A DNA stretch of 17,294 nucleotides. Source: Thermococcus sp. (lineage in GTDB: Archaea > Methanobacteriota_B > Thermococci > Thermococcales > Thermococcaceae). Below, piece by piece: positions 6,992 to 13,501 of the stretch; positions within the stretch are counted from its first letter, which is position 1; the number at the start of each line of letters is the position of its first letter. Position numbers and translations under genes: made by a program. The notes beneath the pieces are model-generated. The model saw only the letters and a program-made list of their open reading frames with translations, made no database searches and was not told where the DNA came from. The stretch lies in contig JALTMZ010000116.1 of the NCBI GenBank assembly GCA_027001105.1, positions 1-17,294 of the forward strand, read 5' to 3'.

Positions 6992-7583
6992 TTTTCTCCC
7001 TCAGCATGTCAAGAGGAGTGTACAAGGTAATCCCCTCTTTTCCTTTAACCAAATCACATGCTTTGTCAACTTCTTTTATAATTCCTTTCCAGAGCTCCTC
7101 GTTCTGCATTTTAAAGCTCTCAAAAATAGCTTTTAGCTCTTCTTTTTTCTTGATCACCTCTGGATCCTCTCTAAGCTTCAGTTCATCTTGATCTTTAAGC
7201 TCTTTTCGTAGAATATAAGTCCCAAGGAATGCCGCGGGGAACCTTGATACAGGGAACGACAGAAATAAAGCTGACCTTAAGGGGACTGGTTTATATGCCT
7301 GCATGCTGTTTATCCCTTCCACAACAACACCGTATTTTTTGGGAATTGACTTTATTCTGGTTAAGAGCACCTTTTTACCCAACAGTCCTTTTTTAAGCTC
7401 CAGTTGGATGTAACCATCTTTTACAAGCTTAGCCAATGTTGCTCCAACTATGGAATAAGCAACGTCATAAGCATTGTATCTTTTCTGCCATTCAAAATAT
7501 TTAACCCCTTTTCTTATCGAGTTTGTCTCTCTTGCAAAATCCTCAAGAAACAGCAAGACCAGTACACTTGGACTCAGCTCCAT
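6975..7583 (-). CDS. Conserved-looking 202-aa protein of unknown function, coupled to JAMM gene
   Basis: I do not recognise a family with confidence. The protein has a hydrophobic N-terminal helix (SPSVLVLLFLEDFARE), a segment resembling a helical/winged fold (YDVAYSIVGATLAKLVKDGYIQLEL), a middle region rich in aromatic and proline residues (YKPVPLRSALFLSFPVSRF), and a charged helical C-terminal third rich in Lys and Glu. The N-terminal third is faintly like GPP34-type helical repeats, which I would not rely on. The frame reaches 7658, but that would overlap ridA; the ATG at 7583 fits better, with a minus-strand TTATAA about 35 nt upstream (near 7622-7617). It overlaps the JAMM start by 17 bp, so it likely works with or is regulated with that protease. 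No signal peptide or clear membrane span. Confidence 0.7.
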   Translation of the reverse strand: MELSPSVLVLLFLEDFARETNSIRKGVKYFEWQKRYNAYDVAYSIVGATLAKLVKDGYIQLELKKGLLGKKVLLTRIKSIPKKYGVVVEGINSMQAYKPVPLRSALFLSFPVSRFPAAFLGTYILRKELKDQDELKLREDPEVIKKKEELKAIFESFKMQNEELWKGIIKEVDKACDLVKGKEGITLYTPLDMLREKNESKD

Positions 7584-7632
7584 TTTAACCACAAAATAGA
7601 GATAATTAAAGAGGATTATAAGAATTTCTGCT

Positions 7633-8025
7633 TCACTCAAATATGGCAATTGCTTCAATTTCTACCTTTACACCTTTTGGAAGATTTGACACCTCAACGA
7701 CAGCTCTTGCAGGCTTTGAATGTCCAAAATATTCCTCATAAACTTTATTGAACTCTTCAAAATCTCCCATATCTCTTAGATACACTGTGACTTTAACTAC
7801 ATCATCAACCGTGGCTCCTGCTGCTTCGAGTATTGCAATGAGATTCTCAATTGCCTGTCTTGCTTGTTCTCTTATATCTCCTTTTACAATCTCACCACTT
7901 TCTGGATCAATAGGGATTTGTCCAGAAATCGCCAAGAATTTACCGGGATTTTCGACAAGGATAGCCTGACTGTACGGCCCTATTGGTTTAGGTGCATTTT
8001 CAGTAAAAATCATGACTTTCTTCAT
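7633..8025 (-). CDS. ridA: RidA (YjgF/UK114) family imine deaminase
   Basis: A 130-residue RidA protein. The family hydrolyses reactive 2-aminoacrylate/imine intermediates from PLP enzymes such as threonine dehydratase and forms trimers with active sites between subunits (family knowledge). The sequence has the family landmarks: [11 protein letters not shown] at 11-21, the [13 protein letters not shown] segment at 35-47, [10 protein letters not shown] at 80-89, and [24 protein letters not shown] at the C-terminus with the substrate Arg107 and the catalytic-position Glu122. The reading frame extends to 8034, but the Met at 8025 has GAGGTGA five nt upstream and matches family N-termini. It runs just upstream of the 202-aa/JAMM pair with a 49-bp gap that contains a possible TATA box. 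Confidence 0.95.
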   Translation of the reverse strand: MKKVMIFTENAPKPIGPYSQAILVENPGKFLAISGQIPIDPESGEIVKGDIREQARQAIENLIAILEAAGATVDDVVKVTVYLRDMGDFEEFNKVYEEYFGHSKPARAVVEVSNLPKGVKVEIEAIAIFE

Positions 8026-8087
8026 CTGTCTCACCTCAGATTAATAATAGCATTTTACTACCAAAAATTTTGTGGTGAATAAAATAA

Positions 8088-8150
8088 GGAGTCAGCGAAG
8101 CGAAGAGTCCTCATTGCCCCTGCTCGGGTGTCCTCGGCATCATCATCCAC
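8088..8150 (-). ncRNA. C/D box sRNA, near-canonical double guide
   Basis: Minus-strand elements: C box ATGATGA (8146-8140), guide 1 TGCCGAGGACAC (8139-8128, 12 nt), D' CCGA (8127-8124, one mismatch to CTGA), a 9-nt spacer, C' ATGAGGA (8114-8108, one mismatch to ATGATGA), guide 2 CTCTTCGCTTCG (8107-8096, 12 nt) and D CTGA (8095-8092). Both guides have exactly the usual length, and the degenerate internal boxes are common in archaea. Predicted methylated bases by the D+5 rule are C in GUGUCCUCGGCA and G in CGAAGCGAAGAG. I could not assign targets. The segment is visibly more GC-rich than the flanking intergenic DNA, as expected of a structural RNA in a hyperthermophile. It begins 8 nt after the DUF2666 stop. 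Ends are approximate. Confidence 0.82.
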
Positions 8151-8154
8151 AGCT

Positions 8155-8949
8155 TCAACCTTTTTTCTCCAAATACTTTTCAAGAGGTTTTGCTGGAACA
8201 TCAAGGCTAAGCCCAACTTTTTCAAGCATTTTTCTCAAGGCATAGATCTTGGCATGCTTTTCAAATTCTGAAGGTGCATATCTGTGGGCAGGGAAGTGAA
8301 GGTATTTGTCAACGACAGTTTTTATCTCCACATCACTTTTTGCCTTTTTGATTCCAGCAAACCATTCATCAATGCCTTTTAAATCTATTTTTGCATAGAT
8401 TGGTAGCTTTGATGTAATAGTTTCATTTATGCTTGCCAAAAGCCTTGCGACATCAGCAAGCTCGGTTTTTTCGTCTATAATAAGCCTCTTTACAACTATC
8501 CAGCTCCCATGTTTAGCTGTAAAGTTTATGTGATCCTCTTTATATGGCAGCATTATTTTAAGTTCCATTATTGGATCCTCGGGGTAATATACGCTCAACA
8601 TTCTTGAAAGAGTTTCCCTGGCAAGCAATGCCTTCGCAACATCTACTAACTGTTTCTTGAGCTTTTTATCACTTTCAAACACCATTTTTCCAATCTTTCT
8701 TGAAGTTTTTGGGGATTTCAGAACCTTAACAACCTCCCACAGCTCCCCCTTTGCAAAATCCTCAGCCAGTGACATAACCGCAGCCACATCAATTACATCA
8801 ATTAGATACTCCGAAATCTTCATATTTACGGTGTTGGAGATGCTTGCCAGAAAGTGTGCAATGTTTTCATCTCTCATTACCAGAAGCTTGTCTCCCACCT
8901 TCCAATTTTTATGTTTGGCTGTAAACATTACGTGCTCCTCAATCTTCAT
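8155..8949 (-). CDS. DUF2666 family protein with internal duplication
   Basis: A 264-residue protein of the DUF2666 family, known to me mainly from Thermococcales and related archaea; function unknown. It is built of two tandem copies of about 120 residues. The first begins EEHVMFTAKHKNWKV and continues to HFLASISNTVNMKISEYL; the second begins EDHINFTAKHGSWIV and continues to RLLASINETITSKLPIY. It is soluble, mostly helical and lysine-rich, with no visible catalytic motif. A GTG at 8964 is in frame, but the minus-strand TATA box CTAAAATATAGG (8989-8978) would place the transcript start near 8955, so the ATG at 8949 with GGTGGTG just upstream is preferred. It is divergent from lonB and followed by a C/D box RNA in its 3' region. 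Confidence 0.82.
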   Translation of the reverse strand: MKIEEHVMFTAKHKNWKVGDKLLVMRDENIAHFLASISNTVNMKISEYLIDVIDVAAVMSLAEDFAKGELWEVVKVLKSPKTSRKIGKMVFESDKKLKKQLVDVAKALLARETLSRMLSVYYPEDPIMELKIMLPYKEDHINFTAKHGSWIVVKRLIIDEKTELADVARLLASINETITSKLPIYAKIDLKGIDEWFAGIKKAKSDVEIKTVVDKYLHFPAHRYAPSEFEKHAKIYALRKMLEKVGLSLDVPAKPLEKYLEKKG

Positions 8950-8975
8950 TTCCACCACCTTCACTTTTTTGTAGT

Positions 8976-9063
8976 ACCCTATATTTTAGCTTTTCCTAAC
9001 CTCATAAAAAAAGTTTATAAGATTGGCCCAGTTTAACCATTCATGAAAGCGAGAATTAGGGGT
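8976..9063. promoter_or_regulatory. Divergent DUF2666 / lonB promoter region
   Basis: Minus-strand TATA element CTAAAATATAGG at 8989-8978 serves DUF2666. Plus-strand TTTATAAG at 9014-9021, preceded by an A-run that may be its BRE, serves lonB and predicts a transcript start near 9040. AGGGGT at 9058-9063 is the lonB ribosome-binding site, 7 nt before the ATG at 9071. Confidence 0.55.
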
Positions 9064-9070
9064 ATTAAGA

Positions 9071-10990
9071 ATGAGCGAGGAGGAAAAGAAAGAAGCTAAG
9101 ATTGAGCCGTCTCAGGAATATGAGGAGAGACTTGATCTTGGAATTGAGTTTCAAACTACTGAGGAGATTAAAGTTCCGGATAAGCTTATTGATCAGGTTA
9201 TTGGTCAAGAGCATGCTGTTGAGGTTATAAAAACCGCGGCAAGACAGAAGAGGCACGTTCTTTTAATAGGTGAGCCGGGAACCGGAAAGTCGATGCTTGG
9301 ACAAGCAATGGCTGAGCTTTTGCCGACAGAAGAATTGGAGGACATCTTGGTATTTCCAAATCCTGAAGATGAAAACATGCCTCGCATTAAGACAGTCCCA
9401 GCGTGTCAAGGAAAAAGGATAGTGGAGAGATACAGGGAAAAAGCTAAGAGTCAAGAGAGCATTAAGTCCTATCTCCTGCTTTTTGTATTGTTTGTGGTTA
9501 TGATAGCAGTTTTGATGGATCCCAGCCCTCAAACACTCTTGATGGGTCTCTTTGTGGTAATAATTTCAATAATGGCGATTTCCAACTTGAGACTTAAGAA
9601 TCAAGTTCTTGTGCCCAAGCTCCTTGTTGATAACTGCGGAAAGAGAAAGGCACCATTTGTAGATGCCACCGGCGCACATGCTGGTGCATTGCTTGGAGAT
9701 GTTAGACATGATCCTTTCCAGAGCGGTGGATTAGGAACACCAGCTCATGAGAGGGTAGAGCCAGGAATGATACACCGCGCTCATAAAGGGGTTCTGTTTA
9801 TAGATGAGATTGCAACTCTCAGCATAAAGATGCAGCAGAGCCTTTTGACGGCAATGCAAGAAAAGAAATTCCCAATAACTGGTCAGAGTGAGCTTTCGAG
9901 TGGTGCAATGGTTAGGACAGAACCGGTGCCATGTGACTTTGTACTGGTCGCCGCAGGAAATCTCGACACAGTCGAAAAAATGCATCCCGCATTGAGATCG
10001 AGAATTAGGGGTTACGGTTATGAGATATATATGAGGACTACAATGCCCGACACCTTAGAAAACAGGAAAAAATTAGTCCAGTTTGTAGCCCAAGAAGTGA
10101 AGAAAGATGGAAAAATTCCCCACTTTACTAAAGATGCCGTTGAAGAGATAGTTAGAGAAGCCCAGAAGAGAGCCGGGAGAAAAGGACATTTAACCTTAAG
10201 GCTGAGGGATCTTGGCGGTGTTGTTAGAGCGGCAGGAGATATAGCAATTAGAGAGGGAGCAAAATACGTAACAAGGGAACACGTGCTTAAGGCTCTCCAG
10301 CTTGCAAAGCCTCTTGAAAAACAGCTTGCAGACTGGTACATTGAGAGGAAGAAGGAGTATCAGGTTATCAAAGTAGAAGGCGGCGAGATTGGTAGAGTGA
10401 ACGGCTTAGCCGTCATCGGGGAACAGAGCGGCATTGTGCTGCCAATTGAAGCTGTTGTTGCCCCCGCAGCAAGCAGGGAGGAAGGTAAGATAATAGTTAC
10501 CGGTAAGCTTGGTGAAATTGCAAAGGAAGCTGTTCAAAATGTCTCTGCCATCATAAAACGCTACAAAGGCGAAGACATAAGCAACTACGATATCCACGTT
10601 CAGTTCCTGCAAACTTATGAAGGTGTTGAAGGCGATTCTGCAAGCATAAGCGTTGCAACAGCTGTTATATCAGCCTTAGAAGAAGTTCCAGTCAAGCAGA
10701 GTGTAGCAATGACAGGGTCTTTAAGTGTTAGAGGTGAAGTGTTACCCGTTGGTGGTGTAACTCCGAAGATCGAGGCAGCGATTGAAGCGGGGATAAAGAA
10801 AGTAATAATTCCAAAGGCGAATGAGAAGGATGTTTTCCTGAGTCCAGATAAGGCTGAAAAGATAGAGATAATCCCAGTTGAGACAATAGATCAAGTTCTT
10901 GAAATAGCACTTGAAGAATCAGAGAAGAAGGAGAAGCTCATAAAGAGGATTAAGGATGCCCTTCCACTTTATCCATCCACACAATCATAA
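9071..10990 (+). CDS. lonB: Archaeal membrane-bound ATP-dependent protease LonB
   Basis: A 639-residue LonB, the main ATP-dependent membrane protease of archaea. Walker A GEPGTGKS is at 67-74. Inserted in the AAA+ domain are two membrane helices (about 133-150 and 155-172), which anchor the hexamer with both ends in the cytoplasm. Walker B VLFIDEI is at 241-247, and the C-terminal S16 protease domain has Ser523 in GDSAS and Lys566 in GVTPKIEA. The 43-residue spacing of this dyad equals that of E. coli Lon. There is no LonA-type N-domain, as expected. Several Pyrococcus lon genes carry an intein; this one does not. The ATG follows AGGGGT by 7 nt. The gene has its own promoter and its stop overlaps the convergent small gene by 22 bp. 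Confidence 0.97.
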   Translation: MSEEEKKEAKIEPSQEYEERLDLGIEFQTTEEIKVPDKLIDQVIGQEHAVEVIKTAARQKRHVLLIGEPGTGKSMLGQAMAELLPTEELEDILVFPNPEDENMPRIKTVPACQGKRIVERYREKAKSQESIKSYLLLFVLFVVMIAVLMDPSPQTLLMGLFVVIISIMAISNLRLKNQVLVPKLLVDNCGKRKAPFVDATGAHAGALLGDVRHDPFQSGGLGTPAHERVEPGMIHRAHKGVLFIDEIATLSIKMQQSLLTAMQEKKFPITGQSELSSGAMVRTEPVPCDFVLVAAGNLDTVEKMHPALRSRIRGYGYEIYMRTTMPDTLENRKKLVQFVAQEVKKDGKIPHFTKDAVEEIVREAQKRAGRKGHLTLRLRDLGGVVRAAGDIAIREGAKYVTREHVLKALQLAKPLEKQLADWYIERKKEYQVIKVEGGEIGRVNGLAVIGEQSGIVLPIEAVVAPAASREEGKIIVTGKLGEIAKEAVQNVSAIIKRYKGEDISNYDIHVQFLQTYEGVEGDSASISVATAVISALEEVPVKQSVAMTGSLSVRGEVLPVGGVTPKIEAAIEAGIKKVIIPKANEKDVFLSPDKAEKIEIIPVETIDQVLEIALEESEKKEKLIKRIKDALPLYPSTQS

Positions 10991-11247
10991 ACAGTTTTGG
11001 CAATTTCTTCCCCTTTCTTTGTATCTGTAAGTTCTTTGATTATCACTTTCCCCCCGGGGTATATGCTTGTTTCAAATCCGTTCATGACAGCTATCAGAAG
11101 CATGTTTGGAATCAGCTTCTTTATCTCTATTCCCTTCTTCTTGAGACACTCTGAAACTTTATCCAAGTCGAGTTTTATCTCTTTGTCCCAGGAATAAAGC
11201 TGAACCACTACTCCCTTCATGGTCACACAGGGCTTTGCTATTATCAT
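10969..11247 (-). CDS. Small 92-aa protein, possible single TBP-like domain
   Basis: I know no named function. The secondary-structure pattern resembles one half of TATA-binding protein: a strand (GVVVQLYS), a helix ([14 protein letters not shown]), strands ([15 protein letters not shown] and [15 protein letters not shown]) and a final helix ([15 protein letters not shown]). The [11 protein letters not shown] turn mimics the FSSGKMVCTG hairpin of TBP, and the T-x-K-x-x-E-x-A pattern mimics its following helix. TBP has two such repeats and this protein has one, so it could dimerise. That reading is inference. The ATG at 11247 has GGTGG upstream. The protein has three cysteines and no signal peptide. 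It converges on lonB with a 22-bp overlap and shares a divergent promoter region with the glycosyltransferase. Confidence 0.7.
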   Translation of the reverse strand: MIIAKPCVTMKGVVVQLYSWDKEIKLDLDKVSECLKKKGIEIKKLIPNMLLIAVMNGFETSIYPGGKVIIKELTDTKKGEEIAKTVYDCVDG

Positions 11248-11308
11248 CGCTTACCACCAACAGATGCTCTAAATTAAAAGTTAAAAACCTTTAAGCACAG
11301 TGGATATC
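11248..11308. promoter_or_regulatory. Divergent promoter region between the TBP-like gene and the glycosyltransferase
   Basis: The region is AT-rich. AAAGTTAAAAA near 11277-11287 could be the plus-strand TATA element, placing the transcript start at about 11305-11309, right at the ATG, so the glycosyltransferase mRNA may be leaderless. The minus-strand CTTTTAATTTAG near 11281-11270 could serve the small gene. Neither is verified. Confidence 0.4.
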
Positions 11309-12391
11309 ATGCTGCTTGAAATTGCCCTATTAATTATAGTGTTGTGGGACACCTATTTTCTCTTTAACTACATAATTAGCTTATTGAAGAATTACAGAAT
11401 TAAAGAATGGACTCCACTCGTGACCATAATCATTCCAGCATATAATGAGGAGGGAACCATCAAAGACTCAATAAAATCTGCACTTTCTCAGGATTATCCA
11501 ACCTTAGAAGTCATTGTGGTTGATGATGGTAGTGAAGATAAAACGTTCGAAACTGCAAGTTCCATAAAGGATGAACGCCTAAAAGTTTTTAGAAAAAAAC
11601 ATGAGGGGAAGGCTAAGGCTTTAAATTTCGGATTAACCAAAGTCCAAGGAGAAATAATAGTAACAACAGATGCAGATACAGTATTGGACAATTCTGCGGT
11701 TAAAGAGTTGGTAAAGCGATTCTATGATGAAAGTGTTTTAGGTGTTGGTGGACAAGTTAGAGTTTTAGCCAGCTCCTTTTTAGAAAGAGCCCAAGATGCT
11801 GAACATCTGAGAATAGCAATGTTCAGAAGAGCTAAGGAGCTTGAAGACTTAAGCGTGGCTCCTGGTCCTATAAGTGCTTTTAGAAAGGAAGCTCTGGAGA
11901 AGATAAGTGGCTTTGTCGAGAGTAGAGTTGAAGACTATGCAACCACGAGAGAAATTAAAAAATTTGGTAAGGTAGTTTATGCCCCAAAAGCCAAAGCATA
12001 CACAAAGATGCCAAGTTCATTAAAAACGCTTTGGGATCAGAGAAGAGGATGGTTTTTGGGAGATTTGATGCATTTGGGGGGAGGATTCTCGAAGGAATGG
12101 ACATTTCTAATTCTAAGCGACATTATAGCCTTTTTTGACGTGCTTGTGCCCTTTCTCTTGGTGATTCATAGAAATTGGCACCTGCTGGCGGCATTCATAG
12201 CTTTTGAGATTATAACAATGTTGATCCCGACATTAGTGGAAGGAGGAAGCATGATAAATACTCTCATATTCCCCATATTCTTATGGTTCTGGGCAGTGTT
12301 CTACTTAGCATTGCACATCCACGGATATTTATGTCTCCTAAAATCGAGAATCGCACAACTTTTCCCCTCTTTTCTCAGCCGTAAAGCTTAA
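11309..12391 (+). CDS. Membrane-associated family 2 glycosyltransferase
   Basis: A 360-residue processive-type GT2 enzyme. An N-terminal membrane helix (about 1-27) precedes a GT-A catalytic domain with IIIPAYNEE at 40-48, the nucleotide-binding DDGS at 72-75, the metal-binding TDAD at 120-123, the acceptor-site ED at 208-209 and QRRGW at 244-248. Two or three C-terminal membrane helices (about 262-340) follow. The D,D,D,QxxRW set places it with cellulose/hyaluronan synthase-like and NodC-like enzymes that use UDP- or GDP-sugars on the cytoplasmic face. The product (surface polysaccharide or glycolipid) cannot be told. An in-frame GTG at 11300 would add three residues; I prefer the ATG at 11309 because no ribosome-binding site is present and the TATA position suggests a leaderless mRNA. 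The stop is 60 bp before the transporter start. Confidence 0.9.
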   Translation: MLLEIALLIIVLWDTYFLFNYIISLLKNYRIKEWTPLVTIIIPAYNEEGTIKDSIKSALSQDYPTLEVIVVDDGSEDKTFETASSIKDERLKVFRKKHEGKAKALNFGLTKVQGEIIVTTDADTVLDNSAVKELVKRFYDESVLGVGGQVRVLASSFLERAQDAEHLRIAMFRRAKELEDLSVAPGPISAFRKEALEKISGFVESRVEDYATTREIKKFGKVVYAPKAKAYTKMPSSLKTLWDQRRGWFLGDLMHLGGGFSKEWTFLILSDIIAFFDVLVPFLLVIHRNWHLLAAFIAFEIITMLIPTLVEGGSMINTLIFPIFLWFWAVFYLALHIHGYLCLLKSRIAQLFPSFLSRKA

Positions 12392-12448
12392 AAACCCAAC
12401 AGCTTGTCTATATAGTCTATATAGAACACTATAGAATATAGAGGTGAT
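12388..12448 (+). promoter_or_regulatory. Promoter of the PiT transporter with tandem repeats over the transcript start
   Basis: CTTAAAAAC near 12388-12396, overlapping the previous stop codon, could be the TATA element and would place the transcript start around 12418-12422. Exactly there lie two tandem 9-bp copies of GTCTATATA (12406-12414 and 12415-12423), followed by related ACTATAGA and ATATAG words to 12441. GAGGTGAT at 12441-12448 is the ribosome-binding site. The repeats look like an operator. Confidence 0.5.
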
Positions 12449-12451
12449 TGC

Positions 12452-13402
12452 ATGGAGTGGGCAATAATTGCAGCAGGACTTTTTATGGCATGGAGCATAG
12501 GGGCCAATGACAGTGCAAAAGCTGTTGGAATTGCTGTAGGATCAGAGATTTTAAACTTTAAAAGGGCAGTTTTTTTGATTGGAGTGTTTTCTCTCTTGGG
12601 GACATTTCTCGGCAGTTCAAATGTTGCCCACACAGTGGGTAGCAATATTGTACCAGATTTTGACAGAAATTATCTTTCTTTTGCACTTTTAGCATCTGCT
12701 TTAGCTGTAACTTTTGCTTCAATTAAGGGATTGCCGATTTCAACTACCCAGTCTATTATAGGAGCAATCGTTGGGATTGGGATTTACCAGAAGACTTACG
12801 TGAACTGGGACATCGTTTTGAAAATAGCTTTAGCCTGGATAATCTCTCCAATAGCAGCAGGAGTGCTGTCCATCTTAATTTTTGCTATGTATGGGAGAAT
12901 ACTCAATTATCTTTCAAAAATCAGCGAGATTGAAATTCTCTACAGATGGATGATAATCCTAAGTTCTGCCTATGCCTCTTTCAATCTCGGTGCAAACGAA
13001 CTCTCAAACGTAGTTGGCCTCTTAAAATATTCAACCAGCATTGAGGACAATACACTAAAGATTATACTCGTGCTGGCATTGTTCTTTGGAGCCCTAAGTT
13101 TCAGCTATGATGTGCTGATGACAATTGGAAGAAATTTGACCCAGCTTGATCCCTTAACGGGATTCTCAGCTCAATTTGGCTCCGCCTTAGCTGTAACATC
13201 AGCGAACATAATAGGACTCCCCGTAAGCTCTGGCCAGGCAATCATTGGAGGGATCATTGGATTAGGAGTCCTGAAGGGACAGAAAATCAGCAAACGTCTT
13301 ACCTTAAATATCATAAAAGGATGGATTTTGGCACCTTTGGTTTCTTGTTTATTGACTTTGTTGTTTATCAAAATTTTTAGTGTCTTGTTAATGCCATTTT
13401 AA
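12452..13402 (+). CDS. PiT-family inorganic phosphate (or sulfate) permease
   Basis: A 316-residue integral membrane carrier of the PiT family, which imports phosphate (some archaeal and bacterial members, sulfate) coupled to cations. The two inverted family repeats are clear. The signature GANDSAKAVG at 17-26 in the N-half matches GANELSNVVG at 180-189, and LPISTTQSIIGAIVGIG at 94-110 matches LPVSSGQAIIGGIIGLG at 256-272. About nine to eleven hydrophobic helices can be counted. The length is short, as in archaeal members that lack the big cytoplasmic loop. The second signature has Glu for Asp, which is tolerated in the family. GAGGTGAT precedes the ATG. No PhoU gene is adjacent, unlike many pit operons. 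Substrate assignment is from family only. Confidence 0.9.
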   Translation: MEWAIIAAGLFMAWSIGANDSAKAVGIAVGSEILNFKRAVFLIGVFSLLGTFLGSSNVAHTVGSNIVPDFDRNYLSFALLASALAVTFASIKGLPISTTQSIIGAIVGIGIYQKTYVNWDIVLKIALAWIISPIAAGVLSILIFAMYGRILNYLSKISEIEILYRWMIILSSAYASFNLGANELSNVVGLLKYSTSIEDNTLKIILVLALFFGALSFSYDVLMTIGRNLTQLDPLTGFSAQFGSALAVTSANIIGLPVSSGQAIIGGIIGLGVLKGQKISKRLTLNIIKGWILAPLVSCLLTLLFIKIFSVLLMPF

Positions 13403-13460
13403 ACAGTCAGGATTACCAAAAACCATCGCAAGAAGTACTTCAAGAGAATGCTTCGGAATA

Positions 13461-13501
13461 CCTTTTAAACCACCTCCCCTATTAGCTTTTGGTGTTGAGA
13501 A
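13461..13501 (+). promoter_or_regulatory. tgtA promoter
   Basis: TTTTAAAC at 13463-13470 is a good Thermococcales TATA box, predicting transcript start near 13490. The leader would be about 12 nt with a weak GGTG ribosome-binding site at 13491-13494, before the ATG at 13502. Confidence 0.55.

Noticed and set aside
6975..7658. 227-aa form of the unknown protein upstream of JAMM
   Set aside because: It would overlap ridA by 26 bp; the ATG at 7583 has a promoter and suitable spacing.
7864..8082. Plus-strand ORF antisense to ridA
   Set aside because: It is a shadow of the ridA codons, with no start signal and an unstructured composition; RidA on the other strand is certain.
9263..9532. 89-aa and overlapping 60-aa ORFs antisense to the lonB N-terminus
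   Set aside because: Composition reflects reversed lonB codons; several such frames overlap one another and none has start signals.
10018..10341. 107-aa minus-strand ORF inside lonB
   Set aside because: Antisense shadow of the AAA+ domain, with no promoter or ribosome-binding site and no recognisable motif.
9071..10990. Intein in lonB
   Set aside because: Checked because Pyrococcus lon genes can carry one; the reading frame here is continuous with a normal 639-aa length and no intein motifs.
11515..11545. TGATGATGG at the glycosyltransferase DDGS motif as a plus-strand C box
   Set aside because: It encodes the conserved Asp-Asp-Gly, and no CTGA follows at guide distance.
11494..11691. 65-aa ORF antisense to the glycosyltransferase
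   Set aside because: Shadow over the conserved DDGS/DAD region; no independent support.
13406..13465. Possible third C/D box RNA on the minus strand downstream of the PiT gene
   Set aside because: A CTGA (13415-13412) lies 12 nt from GCGATGG, but that would-be C' box has two mismatches, and neither a C box nor a convincing D' box follows. Probably chance or a decayed relic.
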